Shown here: positions 50,159 through 59,341 of the stretch, piece by piece
Layout of the letters: each line of letters opens with the position of its first letter
Position numbering within the stretch: position 1 is the stretch's first letter
Assembly: GCA_016191815.1 (NCBI GenBank)
Contig: JACPVI010000020.1
Location: 33,921-97,920 of the forward strand
Source of the DNA: Myxococcales bacterium
GTDB taxonomy: Bacteria > Myxococcota > Myxococcia > Myxococcales > Myxococcaceae
DNA length: 64,000 nucleotides
Direction of reading: 5' to 3'
The notes under the pieces: generated by a model
Databases searched by the model: none
The model's input: the letters and a program-made list of their open reading frames with translations, nothing else
Told to the model about the DNA's origin: nothing
Made by a program: the position numbers and the translations under genes

Positions 50159-51407
50159 TTTCCCGAGCGGCGAGGCCCAGGCCGAAGGCGGCAGCACCGA
50201 AGGCCAACGCGGCGAGAGTGAGGCGGCGGCGCGTCCACTTGAGGGCGAAGGCGGCCACCGTGGCCGGGACCGCCACCATGGTGAAGCCGGCCCGGAGGAG
50301 CGCGGCCGGCACCTCCCCCGCCACGCGCACCAGCCCGTTGCGGCCCCACCCGCGATCGGACCTCCCCGCAGGCAGCTCCGCCACCAATGGCACCGCGGCC
50401 GGCTGCACCGCCTTCGGCTCGGCGCGTTCGGGCAGCACCAGCGTTGAGCTGTGCTCCCGGAGCGTGGCCGCCCGCGCCTCGAGGTGGGCGTCGCCGAAAA
50501 TGGAACGCAAGAACTCGGCGAGCTGGGGACGCGTGGCCGCGTACGGGCGCGACGCCAGGAAGGTGGTGAGCGCGACGCGCATCTCCTCGGCGCTCTGGAA
50601 ACGCAGGCGGCGATCGCGCTCGAGCGCACGCATGATCACCGACCCGAAGGCGTCCGGGAGCTCGGCCCGCACGGTGCGCGGATGCGGGATCGGCTCGTCC
50701 AAGAGGGCGCGCATGGTGCCCAGCTCGGTGTACCTCCGGAAGAGGCGCTCCCCCGTGGCCAGCTCGTGCAGCACCACTCCAAGCGCAAAGATGTCCGCAC
50801 GCGGGTCGCTCTTGCCGCCCGCGATCTGCTCCGGAGCGCTGTATGAGAGCTTGCCCTTGAGCACCCCCGGCAGCACCCTCTCGATCTCTCCGGCCGCCCG
50901 CGCGATGCCGAAGTCGACGATCTTCACCTCGCCCAGGAAGGTCACCACCACGTTGGACGGGCTGATGTCGCCGTGGACGATCGACCTCAGCACCCGGCTT
51001 GGATGCCGCAGGGTGTGGGCGTGGTGCAGCCCGTCGGCGATCGCCATGCCGATCTTCGCCGCCACGTCCACCGGGACCTTCCGGCCCTGCTCGTTGGCGC
51101 GGCAGACGATCGACGCGAGGTCCTCGCCATCGAGGTGCTCCATGCAGATGTAGTAGGCGCCGCCCTGCGTCCCGAGATCGAAGATCTGCACGATGTGCGG
51201 GTGGTGGAGCTGCGCCGCGACTCGGGCCTCGGAGAGAAAGAGCGAGACCAGCTCCTCTCGCTGAGCCAGGTGGGGATGCAGCCGCTTGATCACCACTGGC
51301 TTGGAGAACCCCTGCGGCCCCTGCGCCGTGGCCAGGTAGATCTCGGCCATCCCCCCGCGCGCGATCCGCGACCCCAACAGGTATTTCCCGAAGCGAACCC
51401 CGCTCAT
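49953..51407 (-). CDS. Ser/Thr protein kinase with C-terminal membrane helices
   Basis: 484 residues. Kinase domain at 1-275: Gly-rich loop (IARGGMAEIYLA), Lys in VVIKRLHPH, catalytic loop HGDISPSNV (Asp kept, Arg of HRD replaced by Gly, so a non-RD kinase), DFGIAR, and APEQIAGGK. All catalytic residues are present. Two hydrophobic helices lie near residues 375-430 and the last about 60 residues are Ala/Arg/Pro-rich. This tail is coded opposite the MYXO-CTERM remnant, so the original stop may have been lost and the tail may be new. ATG at 51407 with no clear ribosome binding site. Confidence 0.88.
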   Translation of the reverse strand: MSGVRFGKYLLGSRIARGGMAEIYLATAQGPQGFSKPVVIKRLHPHLAQREELVSLFLSEARVAAQLHHPHIVQIFDLGTQGGAYYICMEHLDGEDLASIVCRANEQGRKVPVDVAAKIGMAIADGLHHAHTLRHPSRVLRSIVHGDISPSNVVVTFLGEVKIVDFGIARAAGEIERVLPGVLKGKLSYSAPEQIAGGKSDPRADIFALGVVLHELATGERLFRRYTELGTMRALLDEPIPHPRTVRAELPDAFGSVIMRALERDRRLRFQSAEEMRVALTTFLASRPYAATRPQLAEFLRSIFGDAHLEARAATLREHSSTLVLPERAEPKAVQPAAVPLVAELPAGRSDRGWGRNGLVRVAGEVPAALLRAGFTMVAVPATVAAFALKWTRRRLTLAALAFGAAAFGLGLAAREIKEAAVRSATRASALAPAAQASADALSKGRPARAARAADPHLPSSPPAVRLPRRAAALPAPPSPLRDR

Positions 51408-51481
51408 TGCCGGCGGCGACTATCGCATGCGCCGCGCGCGGCGCGAGCAGGCGGGCAGGCACGAATTCCTCGCGGCATCGC

Positions 51482-53290
51482 TCACTTGGCCTTCCACTTC
51501 CTTCCGGCCTCCGCGGCGCGCTTGAAGAGATCCCGCGCCTCGGGGGCGGCCTGCTTCTCGGGGTTTCGCTTGAATTCCTCCTCCCAGCGGCGCCGCGCGC
51601 GGTCTTGCTCCTTGCGCATCGAATCGATGGCGTTGAGGTGCAGCCGCAACTGGCTGGTGAGGTAGTCGGCGCCGGCGTACTTCTTGAGCAGGTACTCGCC
51701 CGCGCCGGGGATCAGCTCCCAGCAGTCCGGGTCATCGTCGAAGCGGGTCATCCAACCCAACAGGTCGCTCATTTCGAGCCAGAAGGGCTTCTCCGCAGTG
51801 CCGTGGAACGGCTTGATGTCGGGGTGCTCCACCATCCACCGGGTGACGGCGATGCGCAGCCGGGTCTGCTCGAGACGGAACGCCCAGTCGTCCTGCGCAT
51901 TGATGGCATCGAGCACCGCGTCGACCTTCTCGGTGGCGTCACGGGAGTCCTTCGCGGTGTCGAGGACGCCCATCAGGCGCTTCACCTCGGAGCGGAGCTC
52001 GACGAGGCGGCGGTCGGCCTCCTTCTTCAGCATCTCCTCGACGCGCGCCATCGCCTTCACCGGCTCGCGGGAGGCACCGACGGGGAGCGGCACCACCTTC
52101 GCCTGCACGTTCAGCCAGGCGTGGTGCGCCTTCAGACGGTCCACGTTGTCGCCGCTGCCGCGGACCTCAGGCGGCGCCTTCGAGAAGTCGGTTCGGGCCA
52201 CCACCGCCTTCCAGCGGCGCTGCACTTCTTCGTGCATCCGTTCGAGGAAGGTGGGGTCGTCGGAGTACTTGGTGACGAGGTAGAGCATCAGCGCCGGACT
52301 GGCGGCCACGGACTGCGGGTCGTCGCCGAAGGCGCCCAAGACGCTGCCGAGCTCCTTGGCCTCCCAGTACTCGAAGGCGGAGGCGCCGACCTTCTTTCCG
52401 GCGTACCGGGGTTGCCTGGGCCTGAGGCCGCGCTTGGCCAGTGCGCCGAGCACTTGCAGTCGCGCCAGGTGACGCTCGCCGTAGGGCACGCCGTCGGGGT
52501 CGGAGAGCCTCTCCACCTTCTTGTACAGCTCTGGGTCGTCGGCCCGCAGGGCCTCGAGCTTCTGCTCCAGGGTGAGCGCGGCCTTCGCCTCGGCCGCGTC
52601 GAGCTCCTTGGTCAGCCGCTCCAGCGCCTCCTTGAGCGCCGGCCACGCCGGGTCGGCCCTCGCGGCGGTGGCGAACGCCGCCTGGGCCGCCTGGCGGTCG
52701 CCCTTGTCGAGCGCGTCCAGGCCCTTCGAGTAGCCGCGGATCGCCTCGAAAGACTCGGTCTGCGATTTTCGCAGGGCGGCCTTCTCCTTGAGGTCGGGCT
52801 TGAGGTCCATCGCCGCCACCAAGAGATCCACCAGCTCCTTCTCCAGGGCGAAGAACTCCTGGGCCTCGCCGTCGACCTGCTTCCCCTGTCTCACCTCGCC
52901 GGTCTGCACCTCGAGCACCCGGGCGTCGATGCGCATCTTGGGGCCGAGCACGGTGATGGCCCCGGTGAGCATGTGGGTGGCGGAAAGCCCCTTGCCAAGC
53001 TTCACCGCGCTGGAGGGATCGATGTACGGAGACTTCGCCAGCTTCAGCTCGTCGAGCGCGGCGTTCAGCTTTGCCCGCTCGACGAGGGCGATGCTCTTCA
53101 CCACCAACAGGTCGGTGATGAGCATGTCGGCCAGGCCCTTCCCCAGCACCCGGTACTCCTCGCCGCCTCCATTCACGTCGAAGTAGGTGACCGCGAGGGT
53201 GCGCTTCGGTTGCCCGTTTGCGCCCAGCGCGGCCAGCGCGGCGACGATCGCCGCCGGAAGCGCGGCTGCCTTTCTGGAAAGCTGCGGCAC
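51482..53290 (-). CDS. CsgG/TolB-like periplasmic protein
   Basis: 602 residues from GTG 53290. Signal peptide MPQLSRKAAALPAAIVAALA, then a CsgG/TolB-like domain (residues about 30-170): FDVNGGGEEYRVLGKGLADMLI, VERAKLNAALDEL, ATHMLTGAITVLGPKMRI. The rest is helical, with TPR-like and coiled-coil segments rich in Lys, Glu and Arg. In related proteins the domain is found in lipoprotein secretion channels or beta-propeller-less TolB homologues; here no lipobox is present. The start is 11 bases after the RNase J stop on the same strand, so it is in an operon with it. Confidence 0.75.
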   Translation of the reverse strand: MPQLSRKAAALPAAIVAALAALGANGQPKRTLAVTYFDVNGGGEEYRVLGKGLADMLITDLLVVKSIALVERAKLNAALDELKLAKSPYIDPSSAVKLGKGLSATHMLTGAITVLGPKMRIDARVLEVQTGEVRQGKQVDGEAQEFFALEKELVDLLVAAMDLKPDLKEKAALRKSQTESFEAIRGYSKGLDALDKGDRQAAQAAFATAARADPAWPALKEALERLTKELDAAEAKAALTLEQKLEALRADDPELYKKVERLSDPDGVPYGERHLARLQVLGALAKRGLRPRQPRYAGKKVGASAFEYWEAKELGSVLGAFGDDPQSVAASPALMLYLVTKYSDDPTFLERMHEEVQRRWKAVVARTDFSKAPPEVRGSGDNVDRLKAHHAWLNVQAKVVPLPVGASREPVKAMARVEEMLKKEADRRLVELRSEVKRLMGVLDTAKDSRDATEKVDAVLDAINAQDDWAFRLEQTRLRIAVTRWMVEHPDIKPFHGTAEKPFWLEMSDLLGWMTRFDDDPDCWELIPGAGEYLLKKYAGADYLTSQLRLHLNAIDSMRKEQDRARRRWEEEFKRNPEKQAAPEARDLFKRAAEAGRKWKAK

Positions 53291-53301
53291 CGGTTGGCCG
53301 T

Positions 53302-54954
53302 TTACTCCGGCCCCAAGCGCACCACCACCGGAAATACGTTGGGGCGCTTGCCGCTGTGTGGCTTGAAGGCACGCCGTACCGCGCGGACCAGCTCGTCTTT
53401 CAGCACGGCTTCCTCGGTGAGCGCGGCGGGCACCGCCTCGCGGAGGAGTGCCCTCGCCCGCTCCGCCACCTCGGCGAGCGACGCCGCTTCCTCGCGGGTG
53501 AGCCCACGGCCGCAGAGCTCCGGGCCGACCAGGAGCTTTCCGCTGTCGCGGTCCACCACCGCCACCGCCACCACCACCCCGGCGTCCCCGAGCGCCCTCC
53601 GCTCCTTGAGCGCGGCCTCCGAAAGCTCTCCGCCGCCGAAGCGGTCGAGGAGAACCCTCCCGGTGGGGACTCGCCCGGAAAGCCGCGGCCTCCCGCCCGA
53701 GAGTTCCACCACCTCCCCATCGCGCGCGAGGAGCAGCCCTCCTTCGGGCACCCCGCACGACCGGGCCAGCTCCAGGTGCCGGCGGAGCTGCCTCAGCTCC
53801 CCGTGGACGGGGAGGAAACAGCGCGGCCGCACCGCCTCGATGAGCCGGCGAAGCTCGCTCCTGCCCGCGTGCCCCGAGACGTGCACGCGCGGGTCCGCCC
53901 GGCCGTAGGCGACACGCGCTCCCAGCTCGTACAGCCGATCGCAGAGCTCCGCCACCGCTCGCTCGTTCCCGGGAATCGGGCGAGAGCTGATCACCACCAA
54001 GTCTCCAGACTGGATCCCACCTTGGCGTCCTGCCTCGAACGCCATCTGCCAAAGCCCCGACCTCGGCTCGGCCTGAGAGCCGGTGGTGAGCAGCGCCAGC
54101 CTGCGCGGGGGGATGGAAGAGGCCTCCTCAGCCGAGGCCAAAACGCCCGGAGGCACCCGGAGGTACCCCAGCGAGGAGGCGAGCTCCACGTTCCGGATCA
54201 TGCTCCTCCCAGCGAGCACCACCCGCCGTCCGACTCGCGCGGCCAAGTCCAGCAGGTGCTGCACCCTGGAGAGGTTGGAAGCGAACACCGCTACCACCAC
54301 CCGGCCCTCCGCGCCGGAGAGCAGCCGCGCCAGCTCCTCCGCCACCGCGCGCTCGGAGCCGGACTCCTCTTCCAGCTCGGCGTTGGTGGAGTCGGACATC
54401 AGGCAGAGCACGCCCTCCTCGCCGAGCTGGGCGAAGCGCGGGAGGTCGGTGGCCTCTGCGTGGATAGGCGCGGGATCCAGCTTGAAGTCGCCGGAGTGGA
54501 CCAAGAGCCCTTCCTCCGTGCGGATCGCCAGCCCGATGCTGTCCGGAATCGAATGGCACACCCGGATCGGCTCCACGGTGAAGGCCGAGCCCACCTGGAA
54601 CGTTCGCCCGGGCGAAATCTCTCGAAGCTCGGCGTCGAGGCTTTCCTCCTCCAGCCGGTGGCGCAGGAAGGCCAGGGTGAGCCGCGTCCCGTACACCGGC
54701 ACCCGGATTCGCCCGAGCAGGTGCGGGACCGCGCCGAGGTGATCCTCATGCCCGTGGGTGAGCACCACCCCCCTCAAGAGCTCGCTTCGGGCAACCAGAT
54801 GGCCCAGGTCGGGGAGCACCAGCTCCACGCCGGGCATGTCTTCTCCGGCGAACATCACCCCGCAATCGACCAGGAGCGCTTCGCTATTCGACTCGAGCAG
54901 CAGCGCGTTGAGGCCGACCTCGCCGAGCCCGCCGAGCGGGACGAGCTTGAGCAT
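53302..54954 (-). CDS. rnj: Ribonuclease J
   Basis: 550 residues. Metallo-beta-lactamase fold with zinc motif THGHEDHLGAVPH, then GDFKLDPAP, the beta-CASP insert (LMSDSTNAE, ATTGSQ-like LLTTGSQAEP, PRCFLPVHGELRQL, with the last His of the motif) and a C-terminal domain. RNase J has 5' exonuclease and endonuclease activity in mRNA turnover. ATG at 54954; the frame extends 93 bases upstream but without a plausible start signal. Followed by the CsgG/TolB-like gene. Confidence 0.93.
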   Translation of the reverse strand: MLKLVPLGGLGEVGLNALLLESNSEALLVDCGVMFAGEDMPGVELVLPDLGHLVARSELLRGVVLTHGHEDHLGAVPHLLGRIRVPVYGTRLTLAFLRHRLEEESLDAELREISPGRTFQVGSAFTVEPIRVCHSIPDSIGLAIRTEEGLLVHSGDFKLDPAPIHAEATDLPRFAQLGEEGVLCLMSDSTNAELEEESGSERAVAEELARLLSGAEGRVVVAVFASNLSRVQHLLDLAARVGRRVVLAGRSMIRNVELASSLGYLRVPPGVLASAEEASSIPPRRLALLTTGSQAEPRSGLWQMAFEAGRQGGIQSGDLVVISSRPIPGNERAVAELCDRLYELGARVAYGRADPRVHVSGHAGRSELRRLIEAVRPRCFLPVHGELRQLRRHLELARSCGVPEGGLLLARDGEVVELSGGRPRLSGRVPTGRVLLDRFGGGELSEAALKERRALGDAGVVVAVAVVDRDSGKLLVGPELCGRGLTREEAASLAEVAERARALLREAVPAALTEEAVLKDELVRAVRRAFKPHSGKRPNVFPVVVRLGPE

Positions 54955-55055
54955 CCCCAGAGCATACGCGCCCGTGGGCAGTCCCACGGCCTGTCCGCGC
55001 CGCCCGCCCTTGCTCTGCCCAAAGCTTCGCCGTATGGCCTCCGTCACAACCTCAC

Positions 55056-55340
55056 CGTGGACAGGCTCCTCCTACTCATCACCGACGCCCGCCCGAAGGC
55101 CACCCGCGAGCTGCACGAGCGCATCCGCGAGGTTGCCCCCTTCGCGGTCCAGCTTTCCCAGTGCGCCGAGCTGTCTACGCCCGAGCAGGCGAAGGCGCTC
55201 GCCCAGCGGTCCGAGCACGAGGTGATCGCCGCGGCTGCGAAGAGGTGGTGCAAAGAGCCGACGAGGCCCTGTACCAGGCCAAGGCGGCGGGGCGGAACCG
55301 GATCGTCGTCCACGAGCACCCCGGCCTGACTGCCGCCGCC
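55056..55340 (+). pseudogene. Remnant of a GGDEF (diguanylate cyclase) regulator
   Basis: Two coding-like pieces in different frames. The first, from a GTG at about 55056, reads VDRLLLLITDARPKATRELH and on to about 55235, like the start of a receiver-type protein. The second, about 55237-55340, reads EEVVQRADEALYQAKAAGRN, RIVVHEH, which is the normal C-terminal end of a GGDEF domain. The GGDEF loop and most of the domain are missing, so it cannot make c-di-GMP. The rest of the 54955-55384 gap has nothing else. Confidence 0.7.
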
Positions 55341-55384
55341 GTGTCCCCGCCGCCGCGCCGCGAGGGGGAGCAAGGCTTGCGCCC

Positions 55385-57415
55385 TCACGGGACGACTTCG
55401 ATCGCTCCCCCCATGCCCGCGTGCTTGCTGCAGTAGTAGCCGTACAGGCCGGCGTCGGTGAAGGCGAAGCTTGCGGCGGAGCCCGAAGTCTGCGTCGTGA
55501 TGACCAGCCTCGGGCCGCAGGCTTGCCTCAGCGGATGGTCCGAGAAGGTGTCTCCCCCCTGGCCCGAGAAGCTGACTGACTGGCCCACGCGGATCTGCGC
55601 GCAGCTCGGGTTGTACTCCTTGCTGGCGCCGCCGAACCAGACGGTGCGGTCCGCGGTGGGCGCGGTCAAATCGAGGAAGGCGGTGCAGCCGGCGTACCCC
55701 GAGGCCGGGCAGGGGTTGGCGCAGATTCCGTTCAGGCACACCGAGGAGGCGCAGTCGGCGCCCGAGCCGCAGCTTCGCTCCAGCGCGCAGGCGGTGCAGG
55801 AGCCTCCGCAGTCGGTGTCCGACTCGGTTCCGTTCTTCACGCCATCGGTACAAGAGGGCGGCTGGCAAGCTCCGCCCGCGCAGACCGATGACTGGCAGTC
55901 GGACGCCTGGCTGCAGCCAGCGCCCGGCGCACATCCTGGACAACCGCCTCCGCAGTCCAGGCCGGTTTCGTTCCCGTTCTTCGCCCCGTCCGAGCAGGAG
56001 GGCGCCTGGCACTGGGCCGACTGGCACACCAGCGAGGTGCAGTCGGAGGGCAGCGCGCACGCCTGGCCCGGTCCGCAGCGGGGGCAGGCCCAGCCGCCGT
56101 CCGGAGCGAGTCCCCCACAGTCCACGTCGCTCTCCGGACCGTTCTTCGTCCCGTCTGAGCAGGAGCGCGCCTGGCAGATGGAAAGCTGGCAGACCAGCGA
56201 GGTGCAGTCCTTAGGGACTCCGCACCCCAGTCCGGCCGTGCAGGCCGGGCAGCCGGAGCCGCCCCCATCCGCCGCGCCGCCGCAATCCACGTCGGTCTCC
56301 AAGCCGTTCTCGACCGAGTCCGAGCAGGCGGGAGTCTGGCAGCCGCCGTCGCAAACCCTCGAGCCGCAGTCGGACGGTCCAAGGCAGCTCCGCCCGTCGG
56401 CGCAGGGAGCGCACCCTCCGCCGCAATCGGTGTCGGTCTCCGTCCCGTTCTTCATCCCGTCGGTGCACGCGGGCGCGACGCATAGCTGCGCGGAGCAGGC
56501 GCCGGTGGCACAGTCGGCCGGGACGGAGCAGGCGCGCCCGAGGGAGCACTTGGGACACCCGCCACCGCAGTCCACGTCCGTCTCCGGGCCGTTGCGGACC
56601 GCATCTGAGCACGACGGGGCCTGACAGCTCACCGCGCAGGCGCCGGAGGAGCAATCGCCCCCCGTCCGGCACGAGCTGCCCACCGGGCATCCCGGGCATG
56701 GGCCTCCGCAGTCGATGTCCGACTCGCTGCCATTCGCCACCGAGTCGGTGCAGCTCGCCGACCGGCATACTCCCTGGGTGCAGACCTTCGAGGCGCAATC
56801 AGAGGGAGAAGCGCAGGCCAGCCCCGGGGAGCACGAAGGACAGCCGCCTCCGCAGTCGCGGTCCGTCTCCTCGCCATTGCGGAGCCCGTCAGTGCACGAG
56901 GGGGCGCGGCAACTTTGGTTCAGGCACACGCCGGAGGCACAATCCCCGTTCCCGGTGCAGGACTTTCCGGCGGCGCAGGGCGGGCATCCCCCGCCGCAGT
57001 CCACGTCCACCTCGGCGCCGTTCTTCGTCGCGTCCGAGCACGAGGGAGCCTGGCAGAGCGAGGAGGCGCACACTCTCGAGGCGCAGTCCGCATGCGCGTG
57101 GCACTCCTGGCCGGCGACGCACGGCGAGCAGGGCCCTCCGCAGTCGACGTCCCCTTCCAGGCCGTTGAGGACGAAGTCCGAGCAGCTTGGCTCCTGGCAG
57201 AGGCCTTCGGTGCAAACCAGCGACTCGCAGCCATCGAAGGTCTCGCAACGGCTTCCGCTCGGGCACGGCGGGCAGGGGCCGCCGCAGTCCGTGTCGGACT
57301 CTTCACCGTTTCTCACGCCGTCGGTGCAGGCGCCGGAGCCCTCCGGAAGCGGGTTCCCTACCACAGGGGCCTCGCAGCCCAAGAGCGCCAGCAGGAGGGG
57401 CAGACACCGCCGCAC
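55385..57415 (-). CDS. Large lipoprotein: 11 Cys-rich repeats plus C-terminal cupredoxin domain
   Basis: 676 residues from GTG 57415 (MRRCLPLLLALLGCEAP; lipobox LLGC). Residues about 30-570 are 11 copies of a 43-50-residue unit: C(S/T)D-x2-K/R-NG-x-E-(S/T)-D-x-DCGG-x-CP-x-C, then G-x2-C, DC-x-S-x-VC and C-x-APS. About nine Cys per unit give roughly 90 Cys in total, presumably all in disulphides. Residues 590-676 form a blue-copper fold: His in DTFSDHPLRQAC, and YYCSKHAGMGG with Cys, His and Met ligands in the right order. The combination suggests a surface stalk that holds a copper site away from the outer membrane. Next gene upstream is the pseudokinase (46 bases). Confidence 0.85.
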   Translation of the reverse strand: MRRCLPLLLALLGCEAPVVGNPLPEGSGACTDGVRNGEESDTDCGGPCPPCPSGSRCETFDGCESLVCTEGLCQEPSCSDFVLNGLEGDVDCGGPCSPCVAGQECHAHADCASRVCASSLCQAPSCSDATKNGAEVDVDCGGGCPPCAAGKSCTGNGDCASGVCLNQSCRAPSCTDGLRNGEETDRDCGGGCPSCSPGLACASPSDCASKVCTQGVCRSASCTDSVANGSESDIDCGGPCPGCPVGSSCRTGGDCSSGACAVSCQAPSCSDAVRNGPETDVDCGGGCPKCSLGRACSVPADCATGACSAQLCVAPACTDGMKNGTETDTDCGGGCAPCADGRSCLGPSDCGSRVCDGGCQTPACSDSVENGLETDVDCGGAADGGGSGCPACTAGLGCGVPKDCTSLVCQLSICQARSCSDGTKNGPESDVDCGGLAPDGGWACPRCGPGQACALPSDCTSLVCQSAQCQAPSCSDGAKNGNETGLDCGGGCPGCAPGAGCSQASDCQSSVCAGGACQPPSCTDGVKNGTESDTDCGGSCTACALERSCGSGADCASSVCLNGICANPCPASGYAGCTAFLDLTAPTADRTVWFGGASKEYNPSCAQIRVGQSVSFSGQGGDTFSDHPLRQACGPRLVITTQTSGSAASFAFTDAGLYGYYCSKHAGMGGAIEVVP

Positions 57416-57461
57416 CCCGCGGAGGTTACCAACTCGGGCTGCGAGTGCGTGAGCCGGGCCG

Positions 57462-59171
57462 CTACCTGCGATTCCGCCTGGAGGCCTTCTTCTTCTTGGC
57501 CAACGCCGAGGCTCGGACCGATGCCGCCTTCGTCCGAGGCTGCGGCGTGTCGGCCACCAGGGCGGTCGGCTGGGCCGGCGGCGTGCTCGTCTCGGGCATC
57601 GAGCAGCTCTGCTGTTCGCCACCCACCCGCGGCCATCCCGTCGCCACTGCCGAGGCGGGCGGTGGAGAGGCGGGCGGAGCCGAGCTTCGCCAGCTCGCCG
57701 CCCGATCGACGAGGGACTGCGCCGCCAGGTCGAGCCGGAGGTCTGCCTGGGCGACCCAACCCAGCCCCGCGGCGGCGAGCGCGAGCGTGAGGGGCCTGAC
57801 CCGTGAACGCCGCGCGTCACCAGCTCGCGGCCGCGGCTCCCGTTCGGCACTGGCCGGGAGGGGAGGGGATTTCGGTTCGGCCCGGGCCAGTTCGACGGCG
57901 GCCGCTTCCTTCCGCTCCGAGGGGGTGGGGGCGGCAGGCCTGGCCTGTTCGGACAGGAGCAAGTCCGCCACCGCCGCGGCGGCCTCGGCAATGCTTGGCG
58001 CGGTGGCGGGCAAGGCGAGCGCCAAAGGCTTTGGGGCGAGCGGTGTCTCGGGCTTGGTTGGACTCCGCTTCAAGTCCGTCCTCGACCGCCGCGGGGCCAC
58101 CGCGGAGAGCAGCACCTGCTCGCGGCGCTTGCGCGTGCGGAACAGCTCCCCGACGAAGCGGGCGCGCTGGTCCGCTCGCCACATGAACGCGGCAGCGGCG
58201 AGCCTCAGCGCCCGCGCGAAGGCCTGGGCGTTGGGGTATCGCTCCGAGCGGTGGGGGCTGAGCGCCCTGAGCACCACCTCGTCGACCTCCTTGCCGAGCG
58301 CCACGTTCAGGCTGGAGGGCGGCACGAACTGCCCGTCGAGGTGCATCTTCACGCGGTGTTCGAAGTCGCTCGCCCGGCGCGGGTTCTCCCCGGAGAGGCA
58401 CTCGTAGAGCACCATCCCGAGGGAGAACACGTCGCTCCTGAGGTCGGGCAGCTGGCCTCCGAGCACCTGCTCCGGTGCGAAGTACGGCCCCATCGACTCG
58501 AGGACGTCCTTCCAGGCGGACTGCTGCGCGAGGCAGCGGAACAGCCCCACGTCGAGGAGCTTGGCGCCTCCGTCGAACGAGACCACCACGCCCTTGTTGC
58601 TGACCAGCCCGTGCGCCACCCCGGGAGGCGCGTGCAGCTCGGCAAGGGCGACGGCCACCTCGTGCACCGCGGCCAGAGCGAGCCCGATCGGCATCGCCTT
58701 GCCCACCTTCCGGCAGGCGGCGGAGATCTCCGCCAGCGTCGCCCCGGCGTCCAGCTCGGTCACCCAGAACACTCCCTCCTCGGTCACCTCGCAGGGGAAG
58801 ACGCGTCCCAGGTGCGGGTGGCGCAGAAGCGACGCCCAGCGCGCGTGCTGCACCACTTCCTCGGCGGACAGCTCCGGCAGCTCGAGGTGGCGGAGGACCA
58901 CCAGGGCCTGGCCCTCGGCGGGGTCGGTCCTCACCGCGAGCAGGCTCTTTACCCCTCCCGGGGTGAGCCGGCGGATGACTTCGCACGGGCCGATCTCCCA
59001 GCCGGCGCAGGGGTCGGCGCCGAGTTCTGACTCATCGAGGGTGTTGGCGTCCGCCAGCGGCGGCGCGGCGCTTTGCCGCGGCTCCGCCCGCTTCTCGGGG
59101 AGCCCGAAGCAGAACTGCTGGCCAGGCAGAACGAAGATGTCCGTGGGGACGGGGTTTTCCAGCGAGTGCAT
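57462..59171 (-). CDS. Protein-kinase-fold pseudokinase with C-terminal membrane helix
   Basis: 569 residues from ATG 59171. Kinase fold at about 60-340: Gly-rich loop in GGVKSL, helix C, and the APE motif (PYFAPEQVLGG), DVFSLGMVLYECLSG intact. But the catalytic residues are altered: the VAIK Lys is Arg94 (ALVVLRHLEL), HRD is H187-G-L189 (AHGLVSNKGV), so the catalytic Asp is missing, and DFG is D207-V-G. It should not phosphorylate. A Pro/Ala/Arg-rich linker, one weak membrane segment (LTLALAAAGLGWVAQA) and a basic tail (KKKKASRRNRR) follow. Its own putative sigma-54 promoter lies at 59190-59207. Confidence 0.85.
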   Translation of the reverse strand: MHSLENPVPTDIFVLPGQQFCFGLPEKRAEPRQSAAPPLADANTLDESELGADPCAGWEIGPCEVIRRLTPGGVKSLLAVRTDPAEGQALVVLRHLELPELSAEEVVQHARWASLLRHPHLGRVFPCEVTEEGVFWVTELDAGATLAEISAACRKVGKAMPIGLALAAVHEVAVALAELHAPPGVAHGLVSNKGVVVSFDGGAKLLDVGLFRCLAQQSAWKDVLESMGPYFAPEQVLGGQLPDLRSDVFSLGMVLYECLSGENPRRASDFEHRVKMHLDGQFVPPSSLNVALGKEVDEVVLRALSPHRSERYPNAQAFARALRLAAAAFMWRADQRARFVGELFRTRKRREQVLLSAVAPRRSRTDLKRSPTKPETPLAPKPLALALPATAPSIAEAAAAVADLLLSEQARPAAPTPSERKEAAAVELARAEPKSPPLPASAEREPRPRAGDARRSRVRPLTLALAAAGLGWVAQADLRLDLAAQSLVDRAASWRSSAPPASPPPASAVATGWPRVGGEQQSCSMPETSTPPAQPTALVADTPQPRTKAASVRASALAKKKKASRRNRR

Positions 59172-59189
59172 GGGTGGGCGGCTACCTAC

Positions 59190-59207
59190 AAGCAAGGAGG
59201 GTGCCCC
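59190..59207 (-). promoter_or_regulatory. Putative sigma-54 (-24/-12) promoter of the pseudokinase gene
   Basis: On the minus strand GGCACCCTCCTTGC (59205 to 59192) fits GG-N10-GC with GGCAC and TTGC as in the -24/-12 consensus. The expected start of transcription is near 59180, nine bases before the ATG at 59171. The FHA/sigma-54 activator at 47.6 kb shows that sigma-54 regulation is used in this genome. Confidence 0.5.
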
Positions 59208-59341
59208 ACCCGTCCCATGGAAATGAGGCGGGTTTTCCCCCGGCCTGGTCTTTGGCGCTGGAGCGCAGGGTTCTCAGTTGCCCGGTAACCAAGCACCTTG
59301 GCGCAAAGCACGTTTACTTGGAGATGTTGCAGCGCGTGCCC

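Noticed and set aside
55458..56624. Open frame antisense to the Cys-repeat protein, with its own repeat pattern (QS-P-FF-PS-Q)
   Set aside because: The periodicity is the mirror image of the real repeats; the sense strand has a lipobox, ordered Cys and a copper domain.
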